From Caenorhabditis elegans (taxonomy: Eukaryota; Nematoda; Chromadorea; Rhabditida; Rhabditidae): DNA of 64,000 nucleotides. The notes under the pieces are model-generated. The model was given only the letters and a program-made list of their open reading frames with translations, did no database searches and had not been told where the DNA came from. This document shows, piece after piece, positions 1-11,439 of the stretch. Location: assembly GCF_000002985.6 (NCBI RefSeq), contig NC_003279.8:14508001-14572000 (forward strand). The letters run 5' to 3'. The stretch's first letter is position 1; each line of letters begins with the position of its first letter. Made by a program: the position numbers and the translations under genes.

Positions 1-167
1 CCGAAAAATTTCGGAAAAAAACGGGGGTTTTTTTTTTATTTTTAGACAAAATTTATGTTTTTTCTTCTGTTTTTGGTAAAAATTCGATAAAATTGAACGA
101 TTTTTAGATTTTCTCAGAAAAACGCCGGAAATTTTGGGAAAACTCCCAATTTTCTCAAAAAGTCTAA

Positions 168-195
168 CCTTATAACTATAATAGTGCTCGAATAT
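168..195 (-). pseudogene. Duplicated 3' end of zinc-finger exon 2 with its splice donor
   Basis: The sequence aaccttataactataata at 168-185 repeats the end of exon 2 of the zinc-finger gene (372-390), including the GT donor. On the minus strand it reads ...YYSYK followed by GTTAG. It lies in the next intron, about 200 bp downstream in the direction of transcription. No acceptor is evident, so this is an exon-end relic produced by local tandem duplication. Confidence 0.55.
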
Positions 196-374
196 ATGAA
201 AAATCCCGGATTTTCTCAGAAAAAATCTGAAAATTGTCCGATTATTTCAAAAAAAAGACACTGAAAAAATCAGGAAAATTCCGGATTCTCCCAGAATTTT
301 TTTTTTGAATTTCCGATTTAAAAAAAATTCAAAATTATCCAAATTTTCTCGGAAAATTTGGGAAAACCCCGAAC

Positions 375-2539
375 CTTATAACTATAATAATCAGCTCCAA
401 TACATGTTGCAAGATGTTCAATAAGATCTTTCAAAGATCCAAAATTCAGTGAACATCCAATCATAAAACACGTGTAATTAGTTCCAACAATTGTCTTCAA
501 CGTGGCAATTTGATCCTTTTTTCGAACATTTAACCATTTACTCGGCTCATTTCGATATTTATTCTGAGCATCTGTTAGACGATCTTGCTCATTTTTTGTT
601 GAGCATTTTTTAATGTGAATTAAGAATCCAGACGATGAAACATATAAACGATCACAGCATAGACATTTCAGTGGTTCTCCTTTTCTTCCAATTATCACTT
701 TTGTTAGGAAACGGAGCATCTCATCCACGTGGACTTCTGTCAGAAATTGCTCTTTTGTCTGAAAAATTGGAACTTTTTAGATGGGAAATTAAACAAAAAA
801 AAGGCATTTTTTGGTTTTTTTTACTTAAAAAATTGTTTTTTATTTCCCCGAAAACTAGATTTTTTTGGTTTTTTTTGGCAGAAATGGATTTTTTTTAATC
901 AAAAAATTCTTTTCGGTGTTTTTTGGACCAAAAATTAATTTTTTTTGGTATTTTTAGCCCAAAAATGGATTTTTTTTGTTGGTTTTTTTTTTTAACCAAA
1001 AATGGATTTTTTGGTTTTTTTAGCTCAAAAAAATGGATTTTTTTTTGGTATTTATGGATCAAAAATGGAATTTTTTGTTTTGGTTTTTTGGATAAATTTT
1101 TTATTTTTATTTTTTTGGACCAATAAATGGATTTTTTTTGGTTTTTTTGGACCATTTGGTTTCTTTTTGTTGTTTTTTTTGGACCAAAAAAAGGATTGTT
1201 TAAAGAATTTTTTTTTGACAAAAATTAATTTTTTAAAGTTTTTTGGACCAAAAAATTGACTTTTTTTTTGGTTGGTATTTTTTTCGGCAAAAATGCTTTT
1301 TTTCCAGGGAAAAAGAAAGAAAATTGAAATTTCCGATTAAAAACTCGAAAAAAATATTTTGATGATATTTTTAGCAGATATTTTGATATATCGACTCAAA
1401 AATGCAGTTTTTTTCGCTTTTTTTTAATGCAAAAATTCAGTTTTCCGTATATTTTTTGTGAAAAAAAAAATAATAATTAGATTTTATTTTTCAATCTCTT
1501 AAGTGTTAAAACAGCTTGTAATTGAGGAGAAAACTTTTTTAGCCATTTTTTTTGACAAAGAATTAATTTTTTTTTGGTTTTTTTGGACCAAAAATGAATT
1601 TTTTTTCTAGTTTCTTTAAGGCGAAAAAATGTTTTTTTGTTTTTTTTTTTTTTGAATCAGAAAATGGATTTTTTTTGGTTTTTTTGGCCCAAAAACTAGA
1701 TTTTTTTTGGTTTTTTTTTTTGGCAAAAATGGATTTTTTTGGACCAAAATGGATTTTTTTCGGTTTTTTTTAGCAAAAATTGATATTTTTTGATTTAAAT
1801 TTGAGGCAAAAAATGTTTTTTTTTTAATTTTCCAATTTTTAATCGGAGAATTTTTCATGCAAAAGTCAGTTTTTTATATAAGCCTGAAAAACTTAAAATT
1901 GCAGTTTTTTCTTGAGAAATTGGGTTTTTAAAGTAATGTTTTTGAGCATTGTTTGCGAAAAAATTGCAGAATTTTCAGAAGAAGATTCAATTTTTCATGT
2001 GCTCCAAAGCGTGGAAAACTGGAAAAATTGCAAAAATTGGGACTTTTCAAGTTGAAATCCCAGAATTTCTGCAAAATTTGAGTATTTTTCGGTATTTTCC
2101 CAGCGGAAAATTTCAGAAAAATTGGATTTTTTTTGCATAATAGAGTGAATTTTTAGATAAAATTCAGTTTTCCGTGTGTTTTTCCGTCCAGAATATTGGA
2201 AATTTCTTGAAATTCGTTTGAATTCGCGGAATTTTTCAGCAAAATCGGCATTTTCCAAGTGAAAATAGCAGAATTTGAAGCAATATTCAGTTTTTTTTAA
2301 GACAAAAAACCGGAATTTTCAGTAGAATTTGTGCTCCGCGAGCACCATGTTCTTACACTGAATCCGTTCATTTTTTCAGCGCATTCTTTCGCTGTGAGAC
2401 CCTCTTCGCTGAAGGAGAACACGAATTTCTCGTCCGAATCGTAGGCGATCAGAAGATCCGGCTTTTTTTCTTCAATTGGTGGATCTGTAGGAGCTGCTGG
2501 AGTTGTTGGACGGGTGCTTCTTCGTTTTGGTGGAGCCAT
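375..2539 (-). CDS. C2HC zinc-finger protein, 5' part only (gene runs off left edge)
   Basis: Two exons are supported on the minus strand: 2539-2357 (ATG to a GTAAGA donor, 61 codons, phase 0) and 758-375 (after TTTTTCAG, 128 codons, ending at a GTTCGG donor). The ATG lies 13 nt after a TTTTCAG acceptor at 2553-2555, so trans-splicing is likely. The first exon encodes a basic, Pro/Thr-rich N terminus (MAPPKRRSTRP...) followed by an acidic stretch. The second encodes two zinc-finger-like motifs of the same odd spacing: C-X2-C-X12-H-X3-C (CLCC...HIKKC) and C-X4-C-X12-H-X3-C (CFMIGC...HLATC). Paired irregular fingers suggest a nuclear nucleic-acid-binding protein, but I do not recognise the gene. 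The first intron (759-2356) is low-complexity repeat. The rest of the coding region lies beyond position 1. Confidence 0.75.
790..1860. repeat. Degenerate tandem repeat, TTTTTTGGACCAAAAATGGA type
   Basis: A unit of about 30-45 bp built on poly-T, GG(T/A)CCAAAAATGGA and more poly-T recurs across 820-1260 and again across 1555-1850, inside intron 1 of the zinc-finger gene. Both strands read open for long stretches (Phe/Leu/Trp-rich one way, Lys/Asn-rich the other) only because of the composition. Confidence 0.75.
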
Positions 2540-2580
2540 TTTTGGAAAATGCCTGAAAATTTGAAGTTTTTCCGGAAAAT

Positions 2581-2830
2581 TTGGGAAATTTACGATTAAT
2601 TTCACGGAAAATTGGATTTTTTCAAAGTTTTCCGGAAAAATTGGAATTTTTTGAAGTTTTTCCGGGAAAATTGGAATTTTTTGAAGTTTTTCCGGGAAAA
2701 TTGGAATTTTTTGAAGTTTTTCCGGGAAAAATTGGAGTTTTTAAAAGTTTTTCCGGGAAAATTGGATCTTTTTGAAGTTTTTCCGGAAAAATTGAATTTT
2801 TAAAGTTTTTCTGGGAAAATTGCTGAAAAT
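2581..2830. repeat. Tandem ~33-bp repeat GAAGTTTTTCCGGGAAAATTG
   Basis: At least six head-to-tail copies of a unit of about 33 bp (ttgaagtttttccgggaaaattggaatttt) lie just upstream of the zinc-finger gene's start. A second short array of the same unit is at 8690-8812 in intron 1 of exc-4. Looser AT-rich relatives (GGAAAATTTTC...) fill 2830-4400, where I see no gene. Confidence 0.8.
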
Positions 2831-3695
2831 TTGAAGTTTTTCGAGAGAAAATTGGAAATTTGCGATTAATTTCAAGAAAAATTGGAGTTTTTCAAAAGAA
2901 AATCGGAATTTGTTACAATTTTTGCGAAAAAATGCAATAATTTTCGATTTTTTTTTGCGGAAAATTAATAGTTGTACGAGAAAATTGGATTTTTTAAAAC
3001 TATTTTTCAACAAAAAATCGGAATTTTTCGCATTTTCTTATTGAAAAATTCAAATTTATCATTTTTTCAAGGGAAATCTGAGATTTTTTCCATTTTTCGG
3101 AAAAAAAACACGGTTTTTTTCGCTTTTTTTCATTCAAAAATGATATTTTTGATTTTTCTACAAGAAAATCGGGATTTGTTACTTTTTTCCATAAAAAATC
3201 AGATTTCTTTTAAAAATTACCAATTTCCAGAAAATAAACTCGAATTTTTAGATTTTTTCGCCGAAAAATCCAATTTTTGCAGTTTTTAATTCAAATTTTC
3301 TGCAGAAATCGTAAAAACGGGGAAAAAAACAGGAAAAAAATATGAAATAAAATAAAGTTAGTTGGAAATCAAAGAAAACCGAGTCCAAAAAAAAAAGCGG
3401 AAAATTCAAATTTTTCAAAAAAAAAAAAATCAATAAATGGGGGTTTATTTATTAACAAAATAATAATGGCAAGAGAGATAAAATTCGCAAAAAAAAAATT
3501 AGAAAAAAATATGGGGAGAATTGCGTCGAATTTTCAGTCAAAATTGAGCAAATTGGGTATAATTTCAGTCAAAAAATAGAAAAAAAAAGATAAATATATA
3601 AATAACGGGAAAATATTATGCTTTTCAAAAAAATCGATCGTTGGTTCTTTTTGTGGAGGGGGAAGGCCGGAATGGAAATAAAATGAGATAGATGT

Positions 3696-3740
3696 GTGTG
3701 TGTGTGTGTGGGTGGGGAGAGAGAGAGAGAGAAGAGAAAT
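3696..3740. repeat. (GT)n / (GA)n microsatellite
   Basis: A (TG)n run at 3693-3710 is followed by (GA)n to about 3733. This is simple sequence between the zinc-finger gene and exc-4. Confidence 0.85.
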
Positions 3741-4662
3741 AGAGAGTTAGACAGTTTTTTTCGCGGAAAAACATTTTTTTGCTCTTTAAATGACAGATTT
3801 TTCGGATTTTTTTTGTTGAAAAAAGTTGGAAAAATTGGAAATTTTGTGAAAAATTTTGGGAAATTCTGGAAATTTAATACATTTCACGTTTTTTTTTGCA
3901 AAAAAATTGGAAAATTTTCTGATTTTTCAGATAGAAACGTTGGAAATACTTTGATTATTCCAGTATTTTTGCAAAAAAAAAAATGAAATTTTCAGATATT
4001 GCCGGTATTTTTTGGAAAAATCTGGAAATTTTCTGATTTTTTCCGTTTTTTTCCCGAAAAAATTGGAAATTTTGTAATTTTTTTTCGGTTTTAACAGCGA
4101 AAATCTGCAAATTTTCTGTTTTATTTCAGAATTTTCAACGAAAATCTGAAATAATCGCTTTTTCTCGTATTTTTTGAAAAAAGTCGGTTTTTTAAAGCGA
4201 AAATCTGGATAATGTCTGATTTTTTGAAAAAAAAATCGGAAATTTCCGAATATTCCCGCACTTTTTTTGTTTTGAAAAAATGGAAATTTTCCCAATTTTC
4301 GAAGAATTATTTCAATATTTTTTGCGAAAATCTGGAAATTTTAGGCGTTTTTCTGAGAAAACTCGGTTTTTGAATTTTTTTTGCTGATTTTTATGTGAAA
4401 ATGTGGGAAAAATATATAAAAAGAATAGCCAAAAAAATTGAACAAATTTGCCATTTTTTTAATAGATTTTCATCACATAAAAATCAGCTCCAATTTTTCC
4501 AAAATTTTTTGATTTTCTCTTTACAAGAAAAATTCAAAATTCCGGTTTTTTGTGTCAATTCGACGAAAAAATTACCAAAATATGCAATTTTTAGCCGAAA
4601 TTTTTTTAAATTTTCGTTGAGAAATCTGTCACTTAAAGAGCAAATAGTAGAGGGAATTTAAT

Positions 4663-7600
4663 TTAATGAACATTAACATCGGGAGCAAGTCCTTTAACAC
4701 GAATATCCGATAGCACTTTTTCCGGAATTGTGTGCGTTTTTGTTGGCGATTGGAGGGTTTCACGTTGATTTGTGAACAGATTCATTTGTTCCTGCAAATT
4801 CAGAGAATTTTGGGGTTTAAAAATCACATAAATTGGGAAACGACTACAAACTAGAGTTTTGTTAGCCGCACCAAACTTTTGTTGATTTCGCTGTAAAATT
4901 GAAAAATTTACACCAAACATTTTTCAAAAAAATTAATTATCATAGAAGCAAGCGCTCTCCTCAAAGCCGAATAATTATTAGAGCGCGCTTGCAGACCAGG
5001 AAAATTAAAATTTTTCGATTTTCTCTTTAAAAAATACCAAATTTCGGCTTAAAAATTGCTAGAATCGTCAATTTTGCTTATTTATTTAGCCTGAAACGAG
5101 TTAAAAAAAATAGCACAATTTAAGGAATTTTCGAGGAAAATAGTACTTCTCACGATCTCCTCAAAGCCGATTAATTATTAGAGCGCGCTTGCAGCGCCTC
5201 GCGTTTCTGCATCCGGGGTATTTTGTCTTTCCACTGAAAAAATCAGTTTTTTTTTCAGATTTATCGAATTTTTAGCTTTTAAAAATTTTTTCCTGCATTT
5301 TTCGAACAAACCGTTTTGTTAAACAGTAAAAATCGAATTTAAAATGACTAAAAGGAACTTTTCTCGTCCACGGGTTGAGAAATGGTTTGAATTTGAAGAA
5401 ATCAGCGGGATTTTTCGTATTTTCTGAATATTTTCCTATTAAAAATCGGTTGCAAACCATTTTTTGACCCTAACGTTAAGTCACAAATGTTGAATCCAAT
5501 TTTTAATAGAAAAATATTTAGAAAATAAGAAAAATCCCGCTGATTTCTTCAAATTCAAACCATTTCACAACCAGTGGACGAAAAAAGTTCATTTTAGTCA
5601 TTCTAAATTCGATTTTCACTGTTAAACAAAACGGTTTGTTCGAAAAATGCAGGAAAAAATTTTTAAAAGCTAAAAATTCGATAAATCTGAAAAAAAAGCT
5701 GCTTTTTTCAGTGGAAAGGCAAAATACCCCGGATGCAGAAACGCGAGGCGCTGCAAGCGCGCTCTAATAATTAATCGGCTTTGAGGAGATCGTGAGAAGT
5801 ACTATTTTCCTCGAAAATTCCTTAAATCGTGCTATTTTTTTAAACTCGTTTCAGGCTAAATAAATAAGCAAAATTGACGATCCTAGCAATTTTTAAGCCG
5901 AAATTTGGTTTTTTTTTTGGTCAAAATCGAAAGTGGAAACACTAACAATTTCCAGATTTTCGCTAAAAATATTGAAATAATCAGAAATGTTCCAAATTTT
6001 GTTCGAAAAATGGAAGAATTTCCGGGAAAAATCGGGAAAAATTTTTTTTTCGATTTTTTTTTAGATTTTCAATGAAAAAATCGAAAATTCAAGTGCACTA
6101 TTTCTCCAAAGCGTGAAAAAGTACTAGTTTACACAATTTTTGTCATTTTTCATATAAATTTGGCGTTTAAAACCTCAAAAATGGTGCATTTTTAGTCGCG
6201 CCTGTCTCGGTTTTCTCTCAAAAAACCCAACACTGGGGTCAAATTTGCTCAAAAAGTGCAATTTCTGTTGTTTCTATGAAATAAGGCGTGAGCTGTAATA
6301 AAAATATTGAATTCTGCATGTTTTGTTGGTTTTTTTAAACAAAAAAAAATTGTTCCTCGGCACCCCTGATTCTGGCTAACAAATCTGTAGTTTGTAGTGT
6401 CGAGTCTTCGTAGTTTGTAGCTTCATCCTCACTTTATAGTCATGAATAATGTCCTGATCGGCCGAAATTTGGATTTTTTTCAAGAGAAAATCGAAAATTT
6501 TGAATTGTTGCAAGCAAAAAAAAAAAAACATCCTTTTCTGGTCTTTTTGCTATTTCTAAAGACTTTTTCTACACTTTCACATAAAAATTAGCATATTTTT
6601 TGAGAAATCAATAGTTTTCTCGTTTTTTTAAAAAAGATTTTCAATGAAAAAGTCGAAATTATTCCCCAAAGCCACAATTTTTGTCATTTTTCATATAAAT
6701 CAAACTGGAGATATATTATTTAAATAAATTGAATTTTTCCGAAATCTTCTGAACTAAAACCTTTTGGCCATTTTTTCTTTTTCAGAATAATAATTCGTAT
6801 GTTTTTTCTTATTAAAATATAGACAAAATTAGAATAAAAATTGTATGTTTCATGGCTAATTCGAATTTTTTTTTGGTTGGTTTTTTCAACAAAAAACATT
6901 GTTCCTCGGCACCCCTGATTCCGGCTAACAAATCTGTAGTTTGCAGCTTCATCCTCACTTTATAGTGATGAATAATGTCCTGATCGGCGGGACAACTCTC
7001 AATAAATGCTGCTGTACGGTATGCAGTGAGGATATAAGCCCAGAGATGAGTGAAATTATGTGGAATATCGAATCCAAGAAGTGACAATCCAATAATTCGA
7101 ATATGATGAAGACGTGGCATCAGTTCACAGTCATATTCAGTCATACTGTTTCCAAGTAGATATCGAGATTTTCTCTCGGATAGCAACTGCAATAAAATGG
7201 GGGCAATTTTTGATGGAATTATGTTGACAAGATGCGATAAACAATATTTATCACAAAAAATTGGGGAAATTGGGAAATTGGGCAAAGTGCCGGTTTGCCA
7301 AATTTCCGGCAAATTTGGCAAACTTCCAGAATTGAAATTCTCAGAAAATAGGTACTTTACCGGCGAATCATCGGAAATTTGCATTGCCTAAAATTAAAAT
7401 TTACGGCAAAATGGAAAATTTGTCGGAATTGAAATTTCCGGCAAATCGGCAATTTGCCGGAATACTAAATTTTTGGCAAAATGCCAGAATAGAAATTTCC
7501 AGCAAATCGGGATTTTGCCGGAAAATTGGGGAAAATGTGCAATTACCGGTTTGCTAGAAATTTCCGGCAACTTTGGCAAACCGGCAATTGCGCATATATT

Positions 7601-10600
7601 TTTCTGAAACTTTTTATGAATTTCAATTTCAAACGGAAAACGCATCCTATGAAGTGTTTCAGTATTATCAAAAATCTTTTTATAAAATTCCGGCAAATTG
7701 ATATCCGGCAAGCAAATCGGCAGTTTGCCGGATTTTAAAATTTCCGATAGGTTGGCAATTTGCCGGAATAATAAATTTTCGGCAGTTTGCCAGAATTGAG
7801 ATTTTCCGTTTTGCCGATTTGTTGGAAATTTTCTGTATCGTCAAAGTGTCGATTTGCCGGAAAATTGCCATTTTCCCGTAAATTAAAATTTCCAGAAAAT
7901 AGGTACTTACCCAAAATTAAAATTTACGGCAAATCGGCAGTTTGCCGGAATTGAAAATTTCCGGCAAATTGGCACTTTGCCGGAATACTAAATTTTCGGC
8001 AATTTGCCAGAATTGAAATTTCCGGTAAATCAGTAATTTGCCGGAATTGATCATTTTCGGCAATTTACCAGAATTGAAAATTTCCGGCAAATTGGCACTT
8101 TGCCGGAATTGAAATTTTTTGTTTTGCCGATTTACCGTAATTTTTTATTTTCGGCAAAGTACCTATTTGCCGAAAATTAAAATTTCCAGAAAATAGGTAC
8201 CTCACCGAAAATTGAAATTTACGGCAAAATGACAATTTGCCGGAATTCAAAATTTCCGTTTTGCCGATTTGCCGGAAATTTTCATTCTCGGCAAATAGGT
8301 AGCTTTCCTAAACTTAAAATTTCCCGGCAAAATGGCAATTTGCAGAAACTTAACATTTCCCGGCAATCGGAAACTTGCCGGACATTTTCAATTCCGGCAA
8401 AGTGCCGATTTGCCGGAAAATTTGCCGAAAATTAAAATTTTCGGCAAATGGGCAATTTCGCAGATTTCTGTGTGTATTTTACCTGATCAATATTGGATAG
8501 TTGCTCACAGACTCGATTGTAGTGAACTTTAATCTGTGCTGGAAGATCTTCAACTCTCGATGGCTCCTTTTTTCCCTTATCGAACTCTACTTTTGCTCGC
8601 AGGAACAGTTTGAAGTTCTGAAAAATGAGAGGAAATTAGACGGGGGAAAACGTCAAATTTAACTTTGTCGATTTACGCGCGTCGTGAAAAATGGATTTTT
8701 TCGAAGTTTTACCAGAAAAATTGGAATTATTTGAAGTTTTTCCGGAAAAATTAATTTTTTTTGAAGTTTTTCCGGGAAAATTGGATTTTTTTTGAAGTTT
8801 TTCCGGAAAAATTGGGAAATGTTTCTTTTTTTTTTTTAGGAAAAAACAGAATTTTCCATACTGTTAAGACAAAATTGGACCAATTTCTAAATTTTTTCAT
8901 CGAAAAAAGGACATTTTTGAGATATCAAGCTGTGTGAAGCCTCGTGTACTCCCCGAGGAGAAGATTTTACGGATTTTGCTGAAAATCAATATTTTAAATC
9001 AATTTATTGCAGTTTTCATATTTTCTATGAAATTTGGTATTTTTAATCAGAAAATCGATAACTTAATGACAAAATGTTGCATTTCAGTGAGAAAACCAGA
9101 AATTTCTGAAAAAATGCAGTTTTTGGCGGAAAAGTGATTATTTTTCGGTAAAAATTCGGTATTTTCAAAAGAAAATCGAGAATTTTACGAAAATTGACGA
9201 TTTTCGTGGGGAAACCCTGTTGAAAATTGATGAATTAAATATTTTTCGCGGAAATTTTCAGAGTTTTCGTTAAAAACTTGTATTTTTCGCTTTTTCTAAC
9301 AAAAATTTTCAATTTTCCCGGGGAAATGATGTATTTTTGTTTCACTGAAAACACTATAAATCAGCAAAAACTGCAAAATGTTCTCCTCGTGGAGTACAAG
9401 GCATTTTTTCGCAAAAAATCCATTTTTTGATTTAAATTTTTATAGAAATGTAGAAAATGGGTTGTTCTAGTTGAAAATAACATATATTTTTGTTGAAAAT
9501 CTTGAAAAAGTCATCAAAACCTTTTAACGGCACTTTTTCGGCTTTTCAAGATTTTCAACAAAGATAAATGTTATTTTCAAATAGAACAACCCGTTTTCTA
9601 CATTTCTATATCAATTTTAGATTAAAAATTTATTTTTTTGCCGAAAAAGTGCCGCACAGCCCTGAAAACTGGATAATCTTTTCCACGAGGAATACACGAT
9701 CCGCGTAAATCAACACATTAGGCGTTCGATTTACGCGGATCGTGTACTCCTCGTGGAAAATAAAATTCGTTCTTAATCTAAAATTGATATAGAAATATAG
9801 AAAACGGGTTGTTCTATTTGAAAATAACATTTACTTTTGTTGAAAATCTTGAAAAAGACCTCAAATAGTGCCTGAAAGTTGCCGTTTGCCGGAAAAGTGC
9901 CGTTAAAAGTTTTTAGATTAAAAAAACTGGGTTGTTTCAAAATGAAAATCACCTTTAATCGGCACTTTTTCCGGCAAACGGAACAAAAATTAATGTTATT
10001 TTCATGTGTATGTGATTAAAGGGATTTTCATTTTGAAAGAACCCAGTTTTTTTAATCTAAAAACTTTTAACGGCACTTTTCCGGCAAACGGCAACTTTCA
10101 GGCACTATTTGAGGTCTTTTTCAAGATTTTCAACAAAAGTAAATGTTATTTTCAAATAGAACAACCCGTTTTCTATATTTCTATATCAATTTTAGACTAA
10201 AAATTCATTTTTTTGACGAAAAAGTGAAAAAAAAGTGCCCCACAACCCTGAAAACTACAGAATCTTTTCCACGAGGAGTACACGATCCGCGTAAATCGAC
10301 AGTTTCCGGGCTTCTTCTTCTTCCATACACTCACCCTGTACAAGTTCTCTATTCTCTTCTCAGCGGATGGATCCTTTTCAAAGAGTGGAACATTGAATTC
10401 CTTTGCCAAATGAAAGATCCGTCCTTCAATCTCTCGATTATCAGTGTATGTCAGCTCTTTTTCCTCTTCAATCATAATCGGTGGTTGTGCTCCGAGAAAG
10501 TTCTTCTTAAATGCTTCAGAATTCACGTTGACAGTCTTCACTTCGACTCGTGCAACTCCAATCTCATAAAGAGCATACAACTCCATCCAGAATTCCTGAC

Positions 10601-10715
10601 AGAAAAGATCGGCTCCAATGCGGCGAGCATCAATTCCTGACGCTTTTACGTAGAGCTCGAGAAGAGGTTTTGATTGGGGATCTCCGTTTGATTGGATCTG
10701 GTAAGCTTCTGCCAT
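4663..10715 (-). CDS. exc-4: EXC-4, chloride intracellular channel (CLIC) family protein
   Basis: Four exons splice in frame: 10715-10335, 8617-8483, 7186-6959 and 4791-4663 (127+45+76+42 codons plus TAA), giving 290 residues, the length I recall for EXC-4. All junctions are GT/AG and all are phase 0. The ATG is 2 nt after a TTCCAG acceptor (10718-10720). CLIC proteins have a GST-like fold with an N-terminal thioredoxin-like half that can associate with membrane. Family knowledge: EXC-4 keeps the lumen of the worm excretory canal open and localises to the luminal membrane. Where vertebrate CLICs carry the redox cysteine of the N-terminal helix, this protein has Asp36 (GADLFC), with Cys39 three residues on, so glutaredoxin-type chemistry is not expected at that site. 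The C-terminal exon is a short extension beyond the helical domain. Intron 1 (8618-10334) holds a large foldback repeat, intron 2 (7187-8482) is TTTGCCG-type repeat, and intron 3 contains duplicated exon sequence. Confidence 0.97.
5030..5910. repeat. ~870-bp foldback element in exc-4 intron 3
   Basis: The left arm (about 5030-5450) and right arm (about 5498-5910) are near-perfect reverse complements, separated by about 50 bp containing ccctaacgttaag. Landmarks are ctgcaagcgcgctctaataa in the right arm against ttattagagcgcgcttgcag in the left. A third, partial copy of the outer part is at 4950-5000. No transposase reading frame is present, so this is a non-autonomous palindromic element. Confidence 0.85.
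6050..6990. repeat. ~545-bp tandem duplication including the end of exc-4 exon 3
   Basis: Segments around 6050-6465 and 6600-6990 match at an offset of about 545-549 bp. Examples are cacaatttttgtcatttttc at 6133 and 6677, and tgttcctcggcacccctgat at 6351 and 6900. The second segment covers the last 30 nt of exc-4 exon 3 plus its donor. The first carries a copy of those 30 nt (6462-6433) followed by the same GTGAGG donor, with one change that turns an HHYK reading into HDYK. Confidence 0.8.
7256..8470. repeat. Dispersed TTTGCCGGAAATT / GGCAAATTGCC repeat block
   Basis: A loosely tandem array, with both orientations mixed, of units such as ccggcaaatcggcaatttgccggaatt fills exc-4 intron 2. The same family forms blocks at 30055-30785, 36950-38260, 46045-46500 and 47320-47905. 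Apparent proteins of the RKFSIPANC or [10 protein letters not shown] type come only from this repeat. Confidence 0.9.
9430..10310. repeat. Nested foldback elements in exc-4 intron 1
   Basis: The main arms are about 9762-9950 and 10022-10210 (for example gttgaaaatcttgaaaaaga against tctttttcaagattttcaac). A smaller inverted pair (9435-9505 / 9525-9610) precedes them. Two flanking copies of acgatccgcgtaaatc (about 9699 and 10283) and its complement at 9729-9744 border the structure. The right edge stops 25 bp from exon 1 of exc-4. Confidence 0.85.
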
Positions 10716-10856
10716 ATCTGGAATTAGCGGTGGTTGTTGGAGAGGAAAATTTGGTGAGATAACACAATAAATCCGGAAGAAACAGAAGAAAATTAGTGTA
10801 TATTTTAAATATATATATATATATATACCACGGCTGGTATATATATATATATATAC

Positions 10857-11097
10857 CAGCCGTGGACCGCACCTTCGGCGCGGCCCCCGACTTCTGGGGC
10901 TGAAAATTAATTTTTTATGAAACTACCGTAACCCTACAGTATTCCTACCGTACCACTATTGTACCACTACAGTACCCCGACTATATCCCTACACTAACCC
11001 TAACTCACTATCCCTCCAGAAGCCAAAACTTCACAGACTACAAAGACCACATAGACTACAAACTATGGACACACAGAATAAGCGCTTTATATATAGT
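10857..11097 (-). mobile_element. Short Helitron-like non-autonomous element
   Basis: Read on the minus strand it opens with CTATATATAAAGCGC (about 11083-11097). It contains repeated near-direct runs of the (T)ACTGTAG(T)GGTA type, and closes with a GC-rich hairpin (ccgcgccgaaggtgcgg) and CTGG followed by TA. The same 5' word, hairpin and CTGG end occur in the 48762-49436 element. A 3' hairpin just before CTRR is the Helitron signature. Next to it, 10806-10860 is a palindrome of (AT)n flanked by copies of the ccacggctgg end. Confidence 0.55.
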
Positions 11098-11439
11098 AAA
11101 TGATATATATATATATCGAATAAATGGAGAATTTTTAAATTTAGTGAGAAAATATTTACGACAATTGGTGTAAATACTGGAAATTTTAGGTAACAACATC
11201 CGTTTTTTACGAATATTTGTTAATTTTCCAATGAATGTTCAAAATTTAGATTTAATAGCTAGTTTTGGGAGTTTTCCACACCTTTTTTTGGATTTCAGCA
11301 TCAGATTTTAGCATGTTTCTGGAAATTTGTTTCTGGGAATTTCTCAATGAAATTGAAGAAATTTTTTGTTTTGTTACTAGAAAATATTATACAAAGCAAG
11401 TTCGAGATAGCTTGAAAACTTTAGTTTCCAGGGGAAATT

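Noticed and set aside
895..1221. Open frames over 100 codons, rich in Lys/Asn/Phe, at both strands of 635-1858
   Set aside because: They are translations of the poly-T GGACCAAAAATGGA repeat. Complementary frames are open together and no domain or splice structure is visible.
2539..4663. Operon of exc-4 with the downstream zinc-finger gene
   Set aside because: The gap from the exc-4 stop to the next ATG is 2.1 kb and filled with repeats, far more than the usual 100-400 bp. A trans-splice acceptor alone does not prove an operon.
10143..10640. 165-codon plus-strand frame
   Set aside because: It is antisense to exc-4 exon 1 and a foldback repeat. The minus-strand reading is the real protein.
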